Shown: piece by piece, positions 1 through 11,066 of the stretch
How positions within the stretch are numbered: the first letter of the stretch is position 1
Layout: every line of letters starts with the position of its first letter
Assembly (NCBI RefSeq): GCF_030272615.1
Contig: NC_081408.1
Coordinates: 404,109,389 to 404,173,388 of the forward strand
Reading direction: 5' to 3'
Source of the DNA: Cryptomeria japonica
Lineage: Eukaryota; Streptophyta; Pinopsida; Cupressales; Cupressaceae
Length of the DNA stretch: 64,000 nt
Notes under the pieces: model-generated
What the model saw: only the letters and a program-made list of their open reading frames with translations
Databases searched by the model: none
What the model was told of the DNA's origin: nothing
Position numbers and translations under genes: made by a program

Positions 1-884
1 AGAAAAGGTTCTCCTATTTTCTGTTTGGTATTACAAAGCTCGATCATAGTGACTGGATGACGAATGTTATAGGAGTATTGTTGGAGAATTAATTCGACTA
101 ATTCCTCAAAAAATTTAATTCCTATAGGTAGGCTCGAAAACCATTCCATAGCTTGTCCTCCTAAACTCCTTAGGAAAAGGCGCATAAGATATGTTTGTTC
201 GTGCAAGAACTCCATATATAAAGCACAAAATTCTCTGACATGGTCTTGAGGATCTGCATTACCATCATATTTGTCAAACTTAGGAATCTCCACTCTTGAA
301 GGAAATGGAGTCATGTAAATATTTTTGGCAAATGGGAATGGACAGATTATGTCTAAAGAATATTGCTTTGATGATTTATCCTTGTTTTTCATTTCTATAA
401 TTTCAGTATGTAGTGCTTGTAATTGTTTGTTTACCAACGCTAAGGGTGTTTCTTCCTCTTTGGTGACAAGGGTTTCAATGTTATAATCAGTAGGAAGTTT
501 AGCGCCTTGTTTTGCTAGTTCTAGAAAATAATCCTCTTTTTCTCTAGCCATGATAATCTTCATCATTTTTCGGAAATCTTTATCCTTTTGACAACTATTT
601 ATAACAACTTCTATAGGTTCACAAGCTTTAGACTCACTAGATGAGGAATCACTGTCATTAGCATGGGTGTTGATATTGTCATAAGTATCGTGTTTAGTAG
701 CTTGTCTTTCTTGCCTTTCTTCAGACATGATGGAAGATAAAGGTTGATCAAATATTGGTAAATTTGACAATGAAGGCTTATTAAAGACAAGGTCTCCTAC
801 GAAGAATGAATTATCTTGTAATGAAAAGGATGATCATTTACCTTTGGTATCTTTCTTGTGAGAACTTCTGGTTTGAATAGGCAT
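1..884 (-). pseudogene. Gag polyprotein of gypsy element D, partial, early stop
   Basis: Translation of the minus strand gives a retrotransposon gag (capsid-type) domain, with the family core FLRSLGGQAMEWFSSLP followed by ELILQQYSYNIRHPV and an LCNTKQKIGEPF stretch at the window edge. Gag packages the element RNA into cytoplasmic particles. The first ATG is at 884 (MPIQTRSSHKK...), but an in-frame TGA at 836-834 stops it after 16 codons. The next in-frame ATG at 728 opens a frame that continues past base 1 for at least 242 codons. Residues from about 728 to 450 (minus) are Ser/Glu/Lys-rich spacer; the capsid-like domain lies below about 330. The early stop suggests a dead copy, unless translation starts at 728. 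Confidence 0.8.
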
Positions 885-1254
885 TTATAACTGATGTGAC
901 CGAGAGCTAGATGTGATGCAGAAGTCAAGATCAAATTAAAGCTAGTTGTTCATTTAATGTAGTGATTGTGAGAAGTAACTAAGATTTAGTTTGATTTCAG
1001 GAATGATCTATCCTGTTTAAGACGTGATCTAAGTAACTTAGTTTGATTTGAGAGAAGTGACTAAGACTCAGTCTGGTTTCAGGAACGATCTATCCCGTAT
1101 AAGACGCAATCTAAGTAACTTAAGTTTGATAAGTAGTTGATTGAACTAGCTGAAAGATGATCGACAAAATCGTGCAGCACAATGACAGGGGTACACTATC
1201 AAGATTGTTTATGCTCAGAATTATGATGACCAAATTGTTCGTTGTAGACTGATT

Positions 1255-2049
1255 TGTTGGCATTCTACACTCTTATGAGAATAGTTGATGTTGTCATTGA
1301 TGGAAACCAACTGGCAATCATCTGGCAACCCACCGATAGTTACCGACACTGACAATAGACTTCTGCATACACTGGTAGACACTTCACCGGCAACGGCAAC
1401 AATGCATACCGACACTCAAGCCGACATGGAATAAACTTTTATTTATTGTTTTGTAATGTAATTATCTCTTGTAAAAGTCGACATGGCATATTATAAAAGA
1501 CTCGTATATGTATGAGATCTTATAGGTCATTTTGATATGAGAGAGAGAGAGAGAGGATAGATGATATTTTGTATAAGGTGATATAGTTGACAGCGAAGGT
1601 TTTGGTTATAGACCGAGCTTAAACCGGTACTGAACTTGGCATAGCTGATGCTGATTTGAAGCATACATTGTATTGGATTTTGATAATCCATTTTGTAAGT
1701 CAGTGAGACTTCTATTTTGTAGTTGAGCAGTGAGCTCTAGGCTACTAGCCTTCCTGCATGTGTAGGCCCCTCATTGTAAGTAATATTTATTCATTGGCCA
1801 ATGAGTGAATATTGTGCGTCACAAATCCCACTGAGGTTTTTCCCATACCGGGTTTCCTTGTTGAATATCTTGTGTTATGGCGTGTTCTCTATGTTGTTTC
1901 TGTTATTCTTATTTGTTGCATTAATTCTTATTTATCGGTATACTGTTTTGGGATACAAAGTTCTTAATAAGTTTAAATATTCTGTGAACCGGTTAGACAC
2001 TGATTCACCCCCCCTCTCAGTGTCTTTGGGACTATCATTGATTCTAACA
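1255..2049 (+). repeat. Solo LTR, Ty1/copia-type, TSD TGATT
   Basis: The 795-bp segment begins TGTTGG and ends CTAACA and is flanked by identical 5-bp duplications, TGATT at 1250-1254 and 2050-2054. No primer site follows, so it is a solo LTR left by LTR-LTR recombination. It carries hallmarks of plant copia LTRs: the TTGTCATTGATGG core near the start, a TTTTTCCCATACCGGGTTTCC box, and GATTCACCCCCCCTCTCAG near the 3' end. It is a diverged copy of the LTR at 21051-21835. The ORF at 1801-2052 lies in it and is not considered a gene. Confidence 0.9.
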
Positions 2050-2054
2050 TGATT

Positions 2055-3823
2055 AGGCAATTGGACTGTTTAGATAAGTATGACGATTCTGGAAAAGTGT
2101 GTAGACATACAAGTTTCTATACTGACAAAATCGGGAATCCGTATGATAGAGTTTTCAGACCCAAATGATAATTTAACAGTTCCCAGACGATAAATACAGT
2201 TTCTCGTATGAGTTGCTGCCTAAACTCGTACGACGATTTAATGACCTCTAGATGACAATTTGATGAGTATGATAATTATTCGTACGCCAATATATTAAAG
2301 GCCAAATGATAATTTTCCAGTAACAAAATGACAATTTTGTATACTCGAATGACAATTCTGACAGGGCCAGACGATAAACTGACATGACCAATTAAGACTC
2401 ATATGACAATAGGTATATAGCCAGATGATAATTCAGTAGAATCGTACGACAATATATTAGATAGAGATGAGATTCTGGCACAGACAGAGTTTTGACGATT
2501 GACAGAGACCAGTTTTTTGCTAGGACTGAGTTTTGACGTCTGACAGAAACTAGTATTTGACACGGACAAAGTTTTGATCACTGAGTTGTTGACGTTGTTG
2601 ATTTGTTTTCTCCAGTTTCAATATTTCAGTTTTAGTTTCAAGGATGAAAACACAGAAAATATGCAAGATGTATAATGACTTCAACACAACATGCTAACCC
2701 TACGAAAGTTGGCTTGGAGAAGAAAACCTTTGTTTGTAGACTCAGGTACACACCCAATAGCTAATCAGAATATAGTCATTGAGTCTCACGCAATAGATTC
2801 TCAATGCCGTATTAACTGACTCCAAATGCTAATGGGGGCACGAAATGGAAAGTATCTTGGGAGAGTTACTATCTCTCTTGCACAAAGATTATCCCCCTTT
2901 CAGAGGTGAATCGAGTAGCCTCTATCTTATAGTTCTTAGTCATAAATTTCGTTCAAAATTACCCCTTGAAGTCACACAAGCATAATTGAGGCCTATAGCC
3001 TGACTAGGTACTGAAATAAGTTGTAGTCATGTAAACGTGATTGAGACCACGAGGCCCTACACAATGTTCGATATGAGAGATCTCAAAGAGAAAACTCAAA
3101 TAATCCCATCCTCTAAGACTTTAATCACCTGAGGCCTATTTATTATAGTGAGTTGGAATGCTCAGGTCCAACTGTACTCACTTGGGTTGTTCTCACAGGG
3201 TGATTACTTTTTCCCACAGTGACAGGCCCGCTAAAGGTACACAAATCTCAAATTTAAAAAAAGCTTCAAGGGTCTAGATTTTTGATTGTCTGTGCAGACA
3301 AGAGCATACTCTCCTACCTCTTAGATTTTTCTTAAAACATAAATGACAGATTTGTTCATTAACTAGATAGCAATTTAAGTGCATAAAAATGAATTTAAAT
3401 AATACAAGATGTTCACTTGAATCTCCCCAGGCAACCTGCAAAAACAATGAATCAGTAGTCATATTATTTTTGTGCAACAGGTGTGTTCTTCAACAAGCGA
3501 TATGCAAAAACTGATTAGGCTGTCAAAATCTCTCAGACAACAGGCCAGGGTTAGCATTAGTATCATCAAAATTCAATAAGAAAAACCCTAAGAATGCAGT
3601 CTGTTTTTAATACAAAAATCTAAAATACCGTACGAGTATTCTCACTGTGTCGTACGATAATTCACAATGGACCATACAATACCTGCAATTTGTCATTCGG
3701 GCCTCTGTGAAAACTCGTACAGGTTTTTGTAGAAACTGTACAGAAAAAAAAAAAAAAAACCATTTTTTTTTTTTGAATAAAAAAAGTAAGCTAATTTGCG
3801 AGGCCAAAAGATGTAGTCTTCGA
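2055..3823 (-). other. Untranslated leader of gypsy element D
   Basis: About 1.8 kb without credible coding sequence between the LTR-proximal primer site and gag. From about 2070 to 2450 it is built of degenerate short units resembling GATGACAATT or GACGATAA, interspersed with CGTACGA-type palindromes (TCGTACGA near 3650). Otherwise nothing recognisable. Confidence 0.4.
3744..3774. repeat. A16 / T12 facing homopolymers
   Basis: Sixteen A (3744-3759) and twelve T (3763-3774) separated by CCA can form a short perfect hairpin inside the element D leader, close to its primer site. The small ORFs called on both strands here are low-complexity artefacts. Confidence 0.85.
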
Positions 3824-3843
3824 GCCCCATGGTGGGTGCCAAA
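3824..3843 (-). promoter_or_regulatory. Primer-binding-site-like sequence of gypsy D
   Basis: On the minus strand it reads TTTGGCACCCACCATGGGGC, starting a few bases after the LTR end. It resembles the TTTGGCGCCCACCGTGGGGC sequence that follows the 5' LTR of many plant gypsy elements. The family resemblance is from memory; the tRNA partner was not assigned. Confidence 0.55.
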
Positions 3844-3845
3844 AA

Positions 3846-5102
3846 TGTGTGTGTAAAAAGTGGATAAGTATCTGGAAGCTGTAAGACACAACACTTCAAT
3901 TAAGTCATTGCATGCATGGTTAGACAGATATAATCATGAATATGAAAACCATAATAAACCGACCTATTGCCTTCTAAAAGATGCGAGTATAGACTTGCTC
4001 TCAGATTTGTACAAGCAATAACAATGACTAGACTACACCAAGACGAAGGATTTAATCTATATGAACACAAGAATAAGCTAAATGTATGCAAGATTAAGCT
4101 AGATATGCAAAATTAAGCTAGATAAATGAATATTAAGCTATATGAATTCAAGCAATAATGATTAAACTAAGTATGCAAAAAGCTAAACTAAGATGCAATA
4201 ATCTCAAAGCACAATATCTTCAATGACTCCAGAGCAAAAACTGCATAATAACAATAAATCTCCAGGATGTTTTGAATGAGAGATGAAGGCTAAATTTATA
4301 GAGATTCAAAAGAGAGACCAACGGTCAAGATTGATTAGCAATGAGCAGTTAAGATTCCTCAAGAAAAAGCACAATTCAGGATAATTGAAATAATTGAGAG
4401 ATCAAATTAAGTTAATCTTGAGATAGATTCCAATTATAGCTTGATTGAATGCATTCAAATTATAAGTCCGAGTTTTCATTGGAGATAAAATTTAGTTGAT
4501 TCCATGCACTTGAGATAAAAATAGGTGATTCCATGCACTTTCCTTTAATTTTCTCAAGATTTTTATTTAGAAAAGGGCCTTTTCAATGCAACTAGACCTC
4601 TTTCCTCAAAAGCTTTGAGTTTTAATTTTAGAGAAAATGATTAATTCAATTTAATTGTTTTTCTGATTTTCAGGTCATCTCAATTTAAAAAAAAGAAATA
4701 TCTTAAGTTTGATTTCTTCTCTCGATTTAATTATTTTCTTTTGTTTTCAATTTAACTCTTTCTTTTGTAGATTAATTCCTCTTTTGTGATAAATCTCTTT
4801 TTGTAAATTAATTCCTTTTTTTATGATTAAATGGCAAATTTATTTATTAATTAAATATGCTAGGATATTTAATTAAATAAATAGGATAAACGATCAAAAT
4901 GATTTACTTGAAATGATTTAATTAATTAAATAAATATTTAATTAATATAGAGTGATTAACTTTCCATGTAACATTAATGATTGAGAATTAATTAATTAAG
5001 TGCTCAAGGTTGATTTAATTGCCTTTGGTTAGGACCTTGGTGATGTTGTCGAGATTAGGGGCCCATGGTTTAGGTGACCATTTTTAGGGTATTATAGTAA
5101 CA
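3846..5102 (-). repeat. 5' LTR of gypsy element D
   Basis: On the minus strand the segment begins TGTTACTATAATACCC (5102) and ends ACACACACA (3846), so it has TG...CA ends, 1,257 bp apart and directly abutting the primer-site-like sequence. Its middle (about 4730-5000) is very AT-rich, with inverted ATTTAATTAAATAAAT-type segments. No partner LTR is in the window, so boundaries rest on the termini alone. Confidence 0.55.
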
Positions 5103-5550
5103 AGGTTTAGTTGATTTAATTTGATAGAAAACATTTTTGCTTGACTTTAGATGAAGATTTGAAAAAAATTCTCGACTTTGAATAATGATAATCACTGAAA
5201 AGATGTCATGAGTATGCCCCCTAAGGGGGAAATCGAAAGATAGCGAGGGTACAACGATTGTAGGCAATTTTGAAAAGATAAAATAGATGTAGTGATGATA
5301 ATTTGAGCACGAAGATTGATCTTGAATATTTAAAATCAGAATTGATTTGAAATTAGAGTTGAATTAAGCGCAAAATGATTCAAAAATTGATTTGAGGATG
5401 AAAGTGCTTAGTGGTCAATGTTGTGAAATTTTGACTGGATAATTGATGTCAGATTTTGATTTCGATCCTAAAAATGGACTCAGGACAGTCGATTTAGTCA
5501 AGGGTACAAATTTTATGTCCATCGGAGCAAGTTTGAAAATTAGGGTTTGG
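5103..5550. other. Intergenic sequence upstream of the PMD gene
   Basis: AT-rich sequence between the gypsy D LTR and the TATA box of the PMD gene. No coding signal or repeat recognised; it probably includes the PMD promoter. Confidence 0.3.
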
Positions 5551-5552
5551 GC

Positions 5553-5560
5553 TATATAAG
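5553..5560 (+). promoter_or_regulatory. TATA box of the PMD gene
   Basis: TATATAAG in the context GGGCTATATAAGGGG lies about 70 bases before the proposed first ATG (5622), at normal plant TATA spacing for a transcription start near 5585. Confidence 0.45.
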
Positions 5561-5621
5561 GGGTTCAATGTGTCATTGTCAATTCATTTTTACCTCTCAA
5601 AGTGAAAATTTGAAAAACCTC

Positions 5622-7972
5622 ATGCGAAGAAAAATGACAATTCCGATTCAAGAGCATCGATTCGAGCGCCAGAGACGTCATAATCGACTACAAAACTATG
5701 CCCCAATAGTAAGTGATCGATCTTTAGCCTTTGCATTTCTCATTTTATGAATTTTTGTTGAATTTTTGCATTTTTAATTTCATTTGAAGTCGTTTATGTC
5801 ATTTTATCGTGTGGTTTATTACTATTTGTCGTATGAGTTTTTGTCGCTTTGTATTTCATTGTATGGGCATATTGGGTTTGTCATTTGGTAGTCACCCTTC
5901 TTTCGTACGAGAATGTGTTTAAGTGACCATTTAGTCATGTGACATGTTATAAATTTTCGTTTGGGTTTGTTCACTCGTTCGGCTCGTCGTGTTTGCTCAT
6001 ACGAGTTGTTGCTTGTCTGTGGAAACTCGTATGAAAAACAACTAGTTTTTAAGGTTCAAATAGCAATTTTTGATTTTGAATGTTGCATATTTGGATTCTT
6101 TAGCATGTTTATCACATTCTTCGCACAAATTTGATCACGTACTCGCGATTTGTATGTTCAATTTTGTAGATTCAGTTGCTAGATATTCAATTTCAGTGTA
6201 CATACCCGCCGACAATGAGGCTAGTGCGTGATTTATCAGACGCACAAAGAGGTCATATTGGGTTGTGCGGATTCAGATACTTGTTGCAGATACTTGATAT
6301 TCATGTGAATCATGGTAAGTTGACCACTTTAGTTGAGTATTTTCATTCTGAGCATAACACCTTTCATTTACCGGTTGGAGAGATGACCATCACGCCAGAG
6401 GATATATATAGGATTTTGAGGATTTTGTTTGCTGGATATAAGGTGGATTATGATTCTACTCCATGACCGGGTATTTTGGCTCTAAGACAAATATTCCATG
6501 ACGAGACTATCCTTGATCGCTCTATCACTTGGGATGATTTGATGAGTAGATATGGTGCACAGTACCCTCTGGCTTGTGTGTTGGCTGGTATGATTGGTTG
6601 TTTTGTGATGCCTGATAGAGGACAACATGGATTTCTATGTGATTGGGGCAGAATGCCTAAGAGGTTGTTGACTCATCTAGTGACATTAGGGTGGGGATCA
6701 TGCTTACTTGCTCATATGTACCATGAGATGCATAAGATTGTCTATTGGGAGGGGAAGAGCACGGTTGCAAGTGTCTTAGTTTTGTAGATATGGGCGTGGG
6801 AGCATATCCCAGTATGCAGACCTATTGTAGATGATTCGTGGGAGGCGCACCAGCCTATTGTATGTTGTTACTCAGATTATGTTACACAGTCCCACCTAGG
6901 AAAGACTGACTATTGGAGGCAGTTGGATGATTTGATTGTTGTAATATGGAGACCGTATAAGGGTCTAGAGCTATGGGATGATTGGAGAGCACAGAGGAAG
7001 CATATATTTATGACTCAATCTCTCATTGGCAGATTAGCGTCTATTATTGAGCGATTTGTAGTATCTAGGGTGATGAGATAGTATGGGAGACCACATAGTA
7101 TATCCCAGGAGTTCACAACTTTTGCTAGATACATGGAGGAGGAGAGACGAGGATGGGCACCAAGACTGTCATATACATTGAGCATGTAGGAGTTAATGGG
7201 TGTATAGCCATAGAGATGGGATTATTTAGAGGATGTGCCAGACGTGGGGGTATTACCCCAGTATAGAGATTGGTTTCAGAGACATCCTCTTCCTCGGTTT
7301 ATAGATCTGGGAGAGCATGCACCTCTTATAGAGGAGATTGAGGAGGATGCACCAGCACAGGCACAGGTACTAGGTCAAGTACAGGGATGAGGGCAGGTAC
7401 ATGGATAGAGAGTGGATGTACCTAGATGGACAAGAGGTGATCCTAGTGCTAGTAGCAGTAGGGTAGCAGTGGGAGGCCGACAACAACAGAGAGGGGAGGG
7501 TGGATCCTTAGGAGTTGTTGGGGTTGAGGCTGGAGGTTCTAAGGTAGCATAGGTTGGTGGTGAGGAGGAGAGAGCTGCTCCTAGGAAGGTTATGCAATGG
7601 AGGGATGAGCAGAGAAGCGGAGAGGGGGATGTTGGGAGAGAGCAAGCAGTACCAGACGTAGTACGGTCTTTGAGGGAGAGGTTGATAGGTTTGCATTCAT
7701 AGTTGACAGTGGCACACACGCAACTTGCAAAGAAAGATTGACAACTTGTAGGAGTGAGAGCAGAGCGAGATGCTCTTCAATGAGAGGTTTTGCATCAGAC
7801 GATCCGTGCAACTTATTACGTTGCAGCTTATAGTGTAGCAGTCCTAGTAGCGCAACAAGTTGTTATGTATTCTTAGTATATGGCTCAATTTGAGGGAGCT
7901 AGGGCACCCAGATAGGATATAGGTCAACAAGCACCACCTTCTCCAAGAGATAGACTTCTACTGCTGCATTAA
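5622..7972 (+). pseudogene. Plant mobile domain (PMD) protein, two exons, many nonsense codons
   Basis: Exon 2 encodes a plant mobile domain (aminotransferase-like PMD, the MAIN/MAIL1 family type): GHIGLCGFRYLLQ, then NTFHLPVGEMTITPEDIYRIL (6350-6420), then SRYGAQYPLACVLAGMIGCF and a Trp-rich stretch near 6790. PMD proteins act in plant nuclei in silencing and genome stability, and the domain is also carried by transposons. Exon 1 (5622-5708) adds a basic 29-residue N terminus. A GTAAGT donor and TTTCAG acceptor join it in frame. From 6197 to 7972 one frame is kept for 592 codons with no indel noticed, but about 14 nonsense codons occur (for example 6464-6466 TGA, 6785-6787 TAG, 7079-7081 TAG). 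The C-terminal third is Gly/Arg/Gln-rich and then coiled-coil-like. It may be a captured or element-borne gene; no element ends were found around it. Confidence 0.8.
5709..6196 (+). other. Intron of the PMD gene
   Basis: Starts GTAAGTGATCG, a consensus plant donor, and ends at ATTTCAG before TGTACATACCC. Joining at these sites keeps phase 0. A second possible acceptor, TTTGTAG, lies about 28 bases earlier. The intron is T-rich and holds several CGTACGA/TCGTATGA motifs like those in the gypsy D leader. Confidence 0.55.
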
Positions 7973-8135
7973 AAGCATTGGCATGTTCTTCATTTATTGA
8001 CGTAAACTCTCTGTGATGCCACCATAACCAACAAAGGTGTAAAAAGTTGTTTGCAATGCATGGATTTTTAGGATTGTCCTTTGAGAAAACATAATTAAAG
8101 TATGGAAGCAGGATCTACCAGCTCCTGAGGGAATC
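7973..8135. other. Short spacer between PMD and CWC22-like pseudogenes
   Basis: No feature recognised. It may contain 5' untranslated sequence of the CWC22-like copy. Confidence 0.3.
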
Positions 8136-10134
8136 TTGATGAAAAATAACTGTAAAATATTTGGGCAAGATTATATGCAAAAACTCATGCTTCCTGATGG
8201 GTTTATGTACAAAAATAAGCACGAATTAAGTGGTAAAGGGGCTTCTAGAAACAAGAGGGACAGAGAGGCAGTGGAAGTGAAAACTTTTGGTGTTGTGTCT
8301 GCTCCATCTCAGAATGGGAATGGTGAAGGTGTTGTAAGAGGAGCTGAGAAGGGTGTTGGAAGAAGTGGGGGTGTTTACATTCCCCCATTTAAGCTGGCTC
8401 AAATGATGAAAGATGTGGAAGACAAGAGCAGTGTGGAATACCAACGCATGACATGGGATGCCCTTCAGAAGAGTATCAATGGGTTAGTAAACAAGGTAAA
8501 TGCATCTAACATCAAGAACATCATTCCAAAGTTGTTTGCAGAGAATCTCATCCGTGGGAGGGGTCTATTTTGTATATCTTGTATGAAATCCCAAATGGCA
8601 TCCCCTGGATTTACAGATGTTTTTGCTGTGTTGGTTATTGTGGTAAATACAAAATTTCCTAAAGTTGGCAATCTTCTTTTGCGAAGAATTATTTTGCAGC
8701 TTAAGAGGGCATACAAACGCAATGACAAGCACATGTTGATAGCAGCAGCTAAATTCATAGCTCATTTAGGGAATCAACAAGTTGCACATGAGATCATTGC
8801 CTTGGAACTTCTCACCCTTTTACTAGAGAACCCCACAGATGATAGTGTAGAGGTTGCTGTTGGGTTCATGAAAGAATGTGGTTCTTTGTTGCAAGACCTT
8901 TCACCCAAAGGTCTCTATGGGATTTTTGAAAGATTTAGAGGTATTCTCCATGAGGGGGAAATTGACAAACGAGTACAGTTTTTAATTGAAGGCCTTTTTG
9001 CAATTCGCAAAGCTAAGTTCGAGGGTCATCTAGCTGTGCGTCCAAATCAACTAACACATGAAGTTTTCCTAGAAGATGAACTTGATCAAGAAGTTAATTT
9101 GGATGTTTTCAAGCCAGATCCTGATTTCTTAGAGCATGAGGCAACCTATGAAAAATTGAAGAAAGATATCCTTGGAGATGCTTCTTCAGATGAAGCAGAA
9201 GGGGAGAATGATTCAGGTGATGATTTAGATGATGATGATGATGATGAAGAAGAAGGTGAGGAAGCACTGAGAATATCGGATGAGACAGAGACAAACTTGG
9301 TCAATTTAAGACGTTCAACTTATTTGACAATCATGTCAAGTGTTGATTTTGAGGAAGCTGGTCATAAGCTACTAAAGATCAAGCTTGAACCTGGTCAAGA
9401 GAGAACATACCTTCGTTATTATGGTCTTCTTGGGCAAAGATTTTGTATGATCAATAAAATTTATGAGAAGTTTTTTGATTAGTGTTTTGTACAACAGTAT
9501 TCTATGATACACAGTCTGGAAACAAATAAACTACGTAATGTTGCAAAGTTTTTGGCCCACTTACTTGGCCAGATGCTCTTCCATGGCATTGTCTTGCTTA
9601 TATACGTCTGATAGAGGAAGATACTACTTCCTCTTTCCGTATTTTTATAAATATTCTCTTGCAAGAGCTAGCAGAGTAGCTTGGTATATTGTTGCTTAAT
9701 GAAAGGTTGAATGATCCAACAATGCAGGAGTCTTTTGATTCAATTTCTCCAAAGGACAATCCAAAAAATTCATAGTTTGCTATCAATTTCTTTACTTCTA
9801 TTGGTCTTGGTGGTATCACTGAGAGTTTACGTGAGTATTTGAAGAATATGCCAAGGCTTGTAATGCAGCAGCAAAAGTCTATTCCTAAGTTAGATGAATC
9901 TACCTCTAATGACGATTCTTCTAGTTCATCAGGTTTGTCAGATTCTGATACATTAGACTCAGATTCTGAGAGTGAAACTGACAGTGAGAGCAGTAAGGAG
10001 TCACCAAGAAAGAAAAATAATTCAAAGCATGACAATGAGTATGAAAAAACAAGAAGAAAGAAAAGGGCGAGGGCATCTGACTTGGAGGATGGAAGTGACA
10101 GTGAAAAAATCAGAAGGAAAAAGAAAAGGAATTA
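8136..10134 (+). pseudogene. CWC22: CWC22-like pre-mRNA-splicing factor, decayed copy without visible introns
   Basis: CWC22 is a nuclear spliceosome protein that escorts eIF4A3 to form exon junction complexes. A 448-codon frame (8136-9482) opens with a diverged N terminus, then VYIPPFKLAQMMKDVEDKSS and a full MIF4G-like domain (RGRGLFCISCMKSQMASPGF; AYKRNDKHMLIAAAKFIAHL; KECGSLLQDLSPKGLYGIFE). An acidic linker with runs of Asp/Glu (about 9200-9265) precedes the start of the MA3 domain, SSVDFEEAGHKLLKIKLEPG. About 13 residues usual between EPGQ and ERTYLRYYGL are missing, a clean deletion near 9400. The frame stops at 9480-9482. Homology continues through 9490-9840 with frameshifts and stops, and the 9839-10135 frame holds the end of MA3 (YLKNMPRLVMQQQ) and a Ser/Asp-rich, then Lys/Arg-rich tail. 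Absence of introns suggests a retrocopy, but no poly(A) tail or duplication was found. Confidence 0.85.
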
Positions 10135-10505
10135 AAAATCTTTCTAGTTAGTTATTCAAGGCTCCAGTAGACACCGTTTTCCTGGACTATGACAAACAAA
10201 AGAATCACTCCCAAGTGCTTTGGTTTTATAACAGATGATTATAAGATGCTACAATGTTGTCTTATGTATTTTAATAGCCACGAGTTTTAGAGTTCTGTAC
10301 TTGACAGGTAATGGATAAACAATGTTAGGAGGAGAAAATATTGAAGGCCAAGTGCAGATTGTGATAATACTAGATCAATGAATCTTGTTATTTATTGAGT
10401 ATTTTTTGTTTTCCATGTTGTGTGATGTACCATAAGCAAACTAGAAATCTAAATTCAATAATATGCTTTGTTCAATGACTATTTTCTTGCCTGTGAAGAA
10501 AGACC
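10135..10505. other. Unassigned sequence 3' of the CWC22-like copy
   Basis: May include its 3' untranslated region. No A-rich tail, terminal repeat or further coding sequence seen. Confidence 0.25.
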
Positions 10506-11066
10506 ATGTCAGACAATATCAACGAACAACAAAATAAGGAGACAATTGCTAGATTGTGGTCTAAATTGAAAAGAAAAGGTGATGGAAAATGTTATTGTCC
10601 ATGCAAAATTTGTAAGGGGTTAAAGACTAGAAGACTTATAATCAAAACAAAGAAGAAACATTGTAGGCTGCATGGTCACATTGAAGGTGGACATGATTAT
10701 CATCCATTGGTAATTTTTTCATTATATCGTTTTGACAATTTATATACATAATAAATCACGTGATGATGAGATCATGATTACGGTTTATTTATGTTTATCA
10801 ATTTTATATAGGTCGAGCACCCCGGAACACATGGTATGGATCAACACAACCCTGAGAATATGGTTTTAGAAGTGGATGAACATGGAGGTGTGAATATCGA
10901 AGCTCAAGATAATGATCCCATGGAAGATGATGATCATGAGCTAGAAAACACAATTGAAGATGATGGTACAAATACATTAATCCATGACTCATTTAGTACT
11001 CGCGCAACTGATCATGATGATGAAGATGACCTTGATGTTGTTCATGATGTCCCTCTACTTGAGTAG
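10506..11066 (+). pseudogene. Possible transposase-associated N-terminal fragment, two exons
   Basis: Exon 1 (10506-10710) encodes a basic region with CYCPCKICKGLKTRRLI followed by HCRLHGHIEGGHDYHPL. The Cys/His spacing recalls the transposase-associated domain at the N terminus of plant CACTA (En/Spm, TNP2-type) proteins. A GTAATT donor after codon HPL (about 10711) and a TATATAG acceptor (ending about 10812) join it in frame to an acidic exon rich in Asp/Glu/His, ending at a TAG (11064-11066). Nothing of the large transposase follows, so if the assignment is right this is only a stub. No exact relative can be named from sequence alone. It could equally be a lineage-specific domesticated fragment. 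Confidence 0.4.

Larger units (their letters stand above)
1..5102 (-). mobile_element. Ty3/gypsy element D, 5' portion (runs off left edge)
   Basis: Read on the minus strand this is LTR (5102 to 3846), primer-binding-site-like sequence (3843-3824), a long untranslated leader (3823-885) and gag (884 to 1, continuing outside the window). Order and orientation are those of the 5' end of an LTR retrotransposon. The 3' half lies outside, so no target-site duplication can be checked. A copia-type solo LTR (1255-2049) was inserted later into the leader. Classification rests on the gag domain; clade is not determined. Confidence 0.7.

Noticed and set aside
1801-2052. 83-codon frame with a hydrophobic segment, possible small membrane protein
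   Set aside because: Entirely within a solo LTR defined by TGATT duplications, and not kept in the related LTR at 21051-21835.
3607-3899. ORFs of 68-95 codons on both strands
   Set aside because: They depend on the A16/T12 homopolymers (Lys/Phe runs) in a retroelement leader, and no family was recognised.
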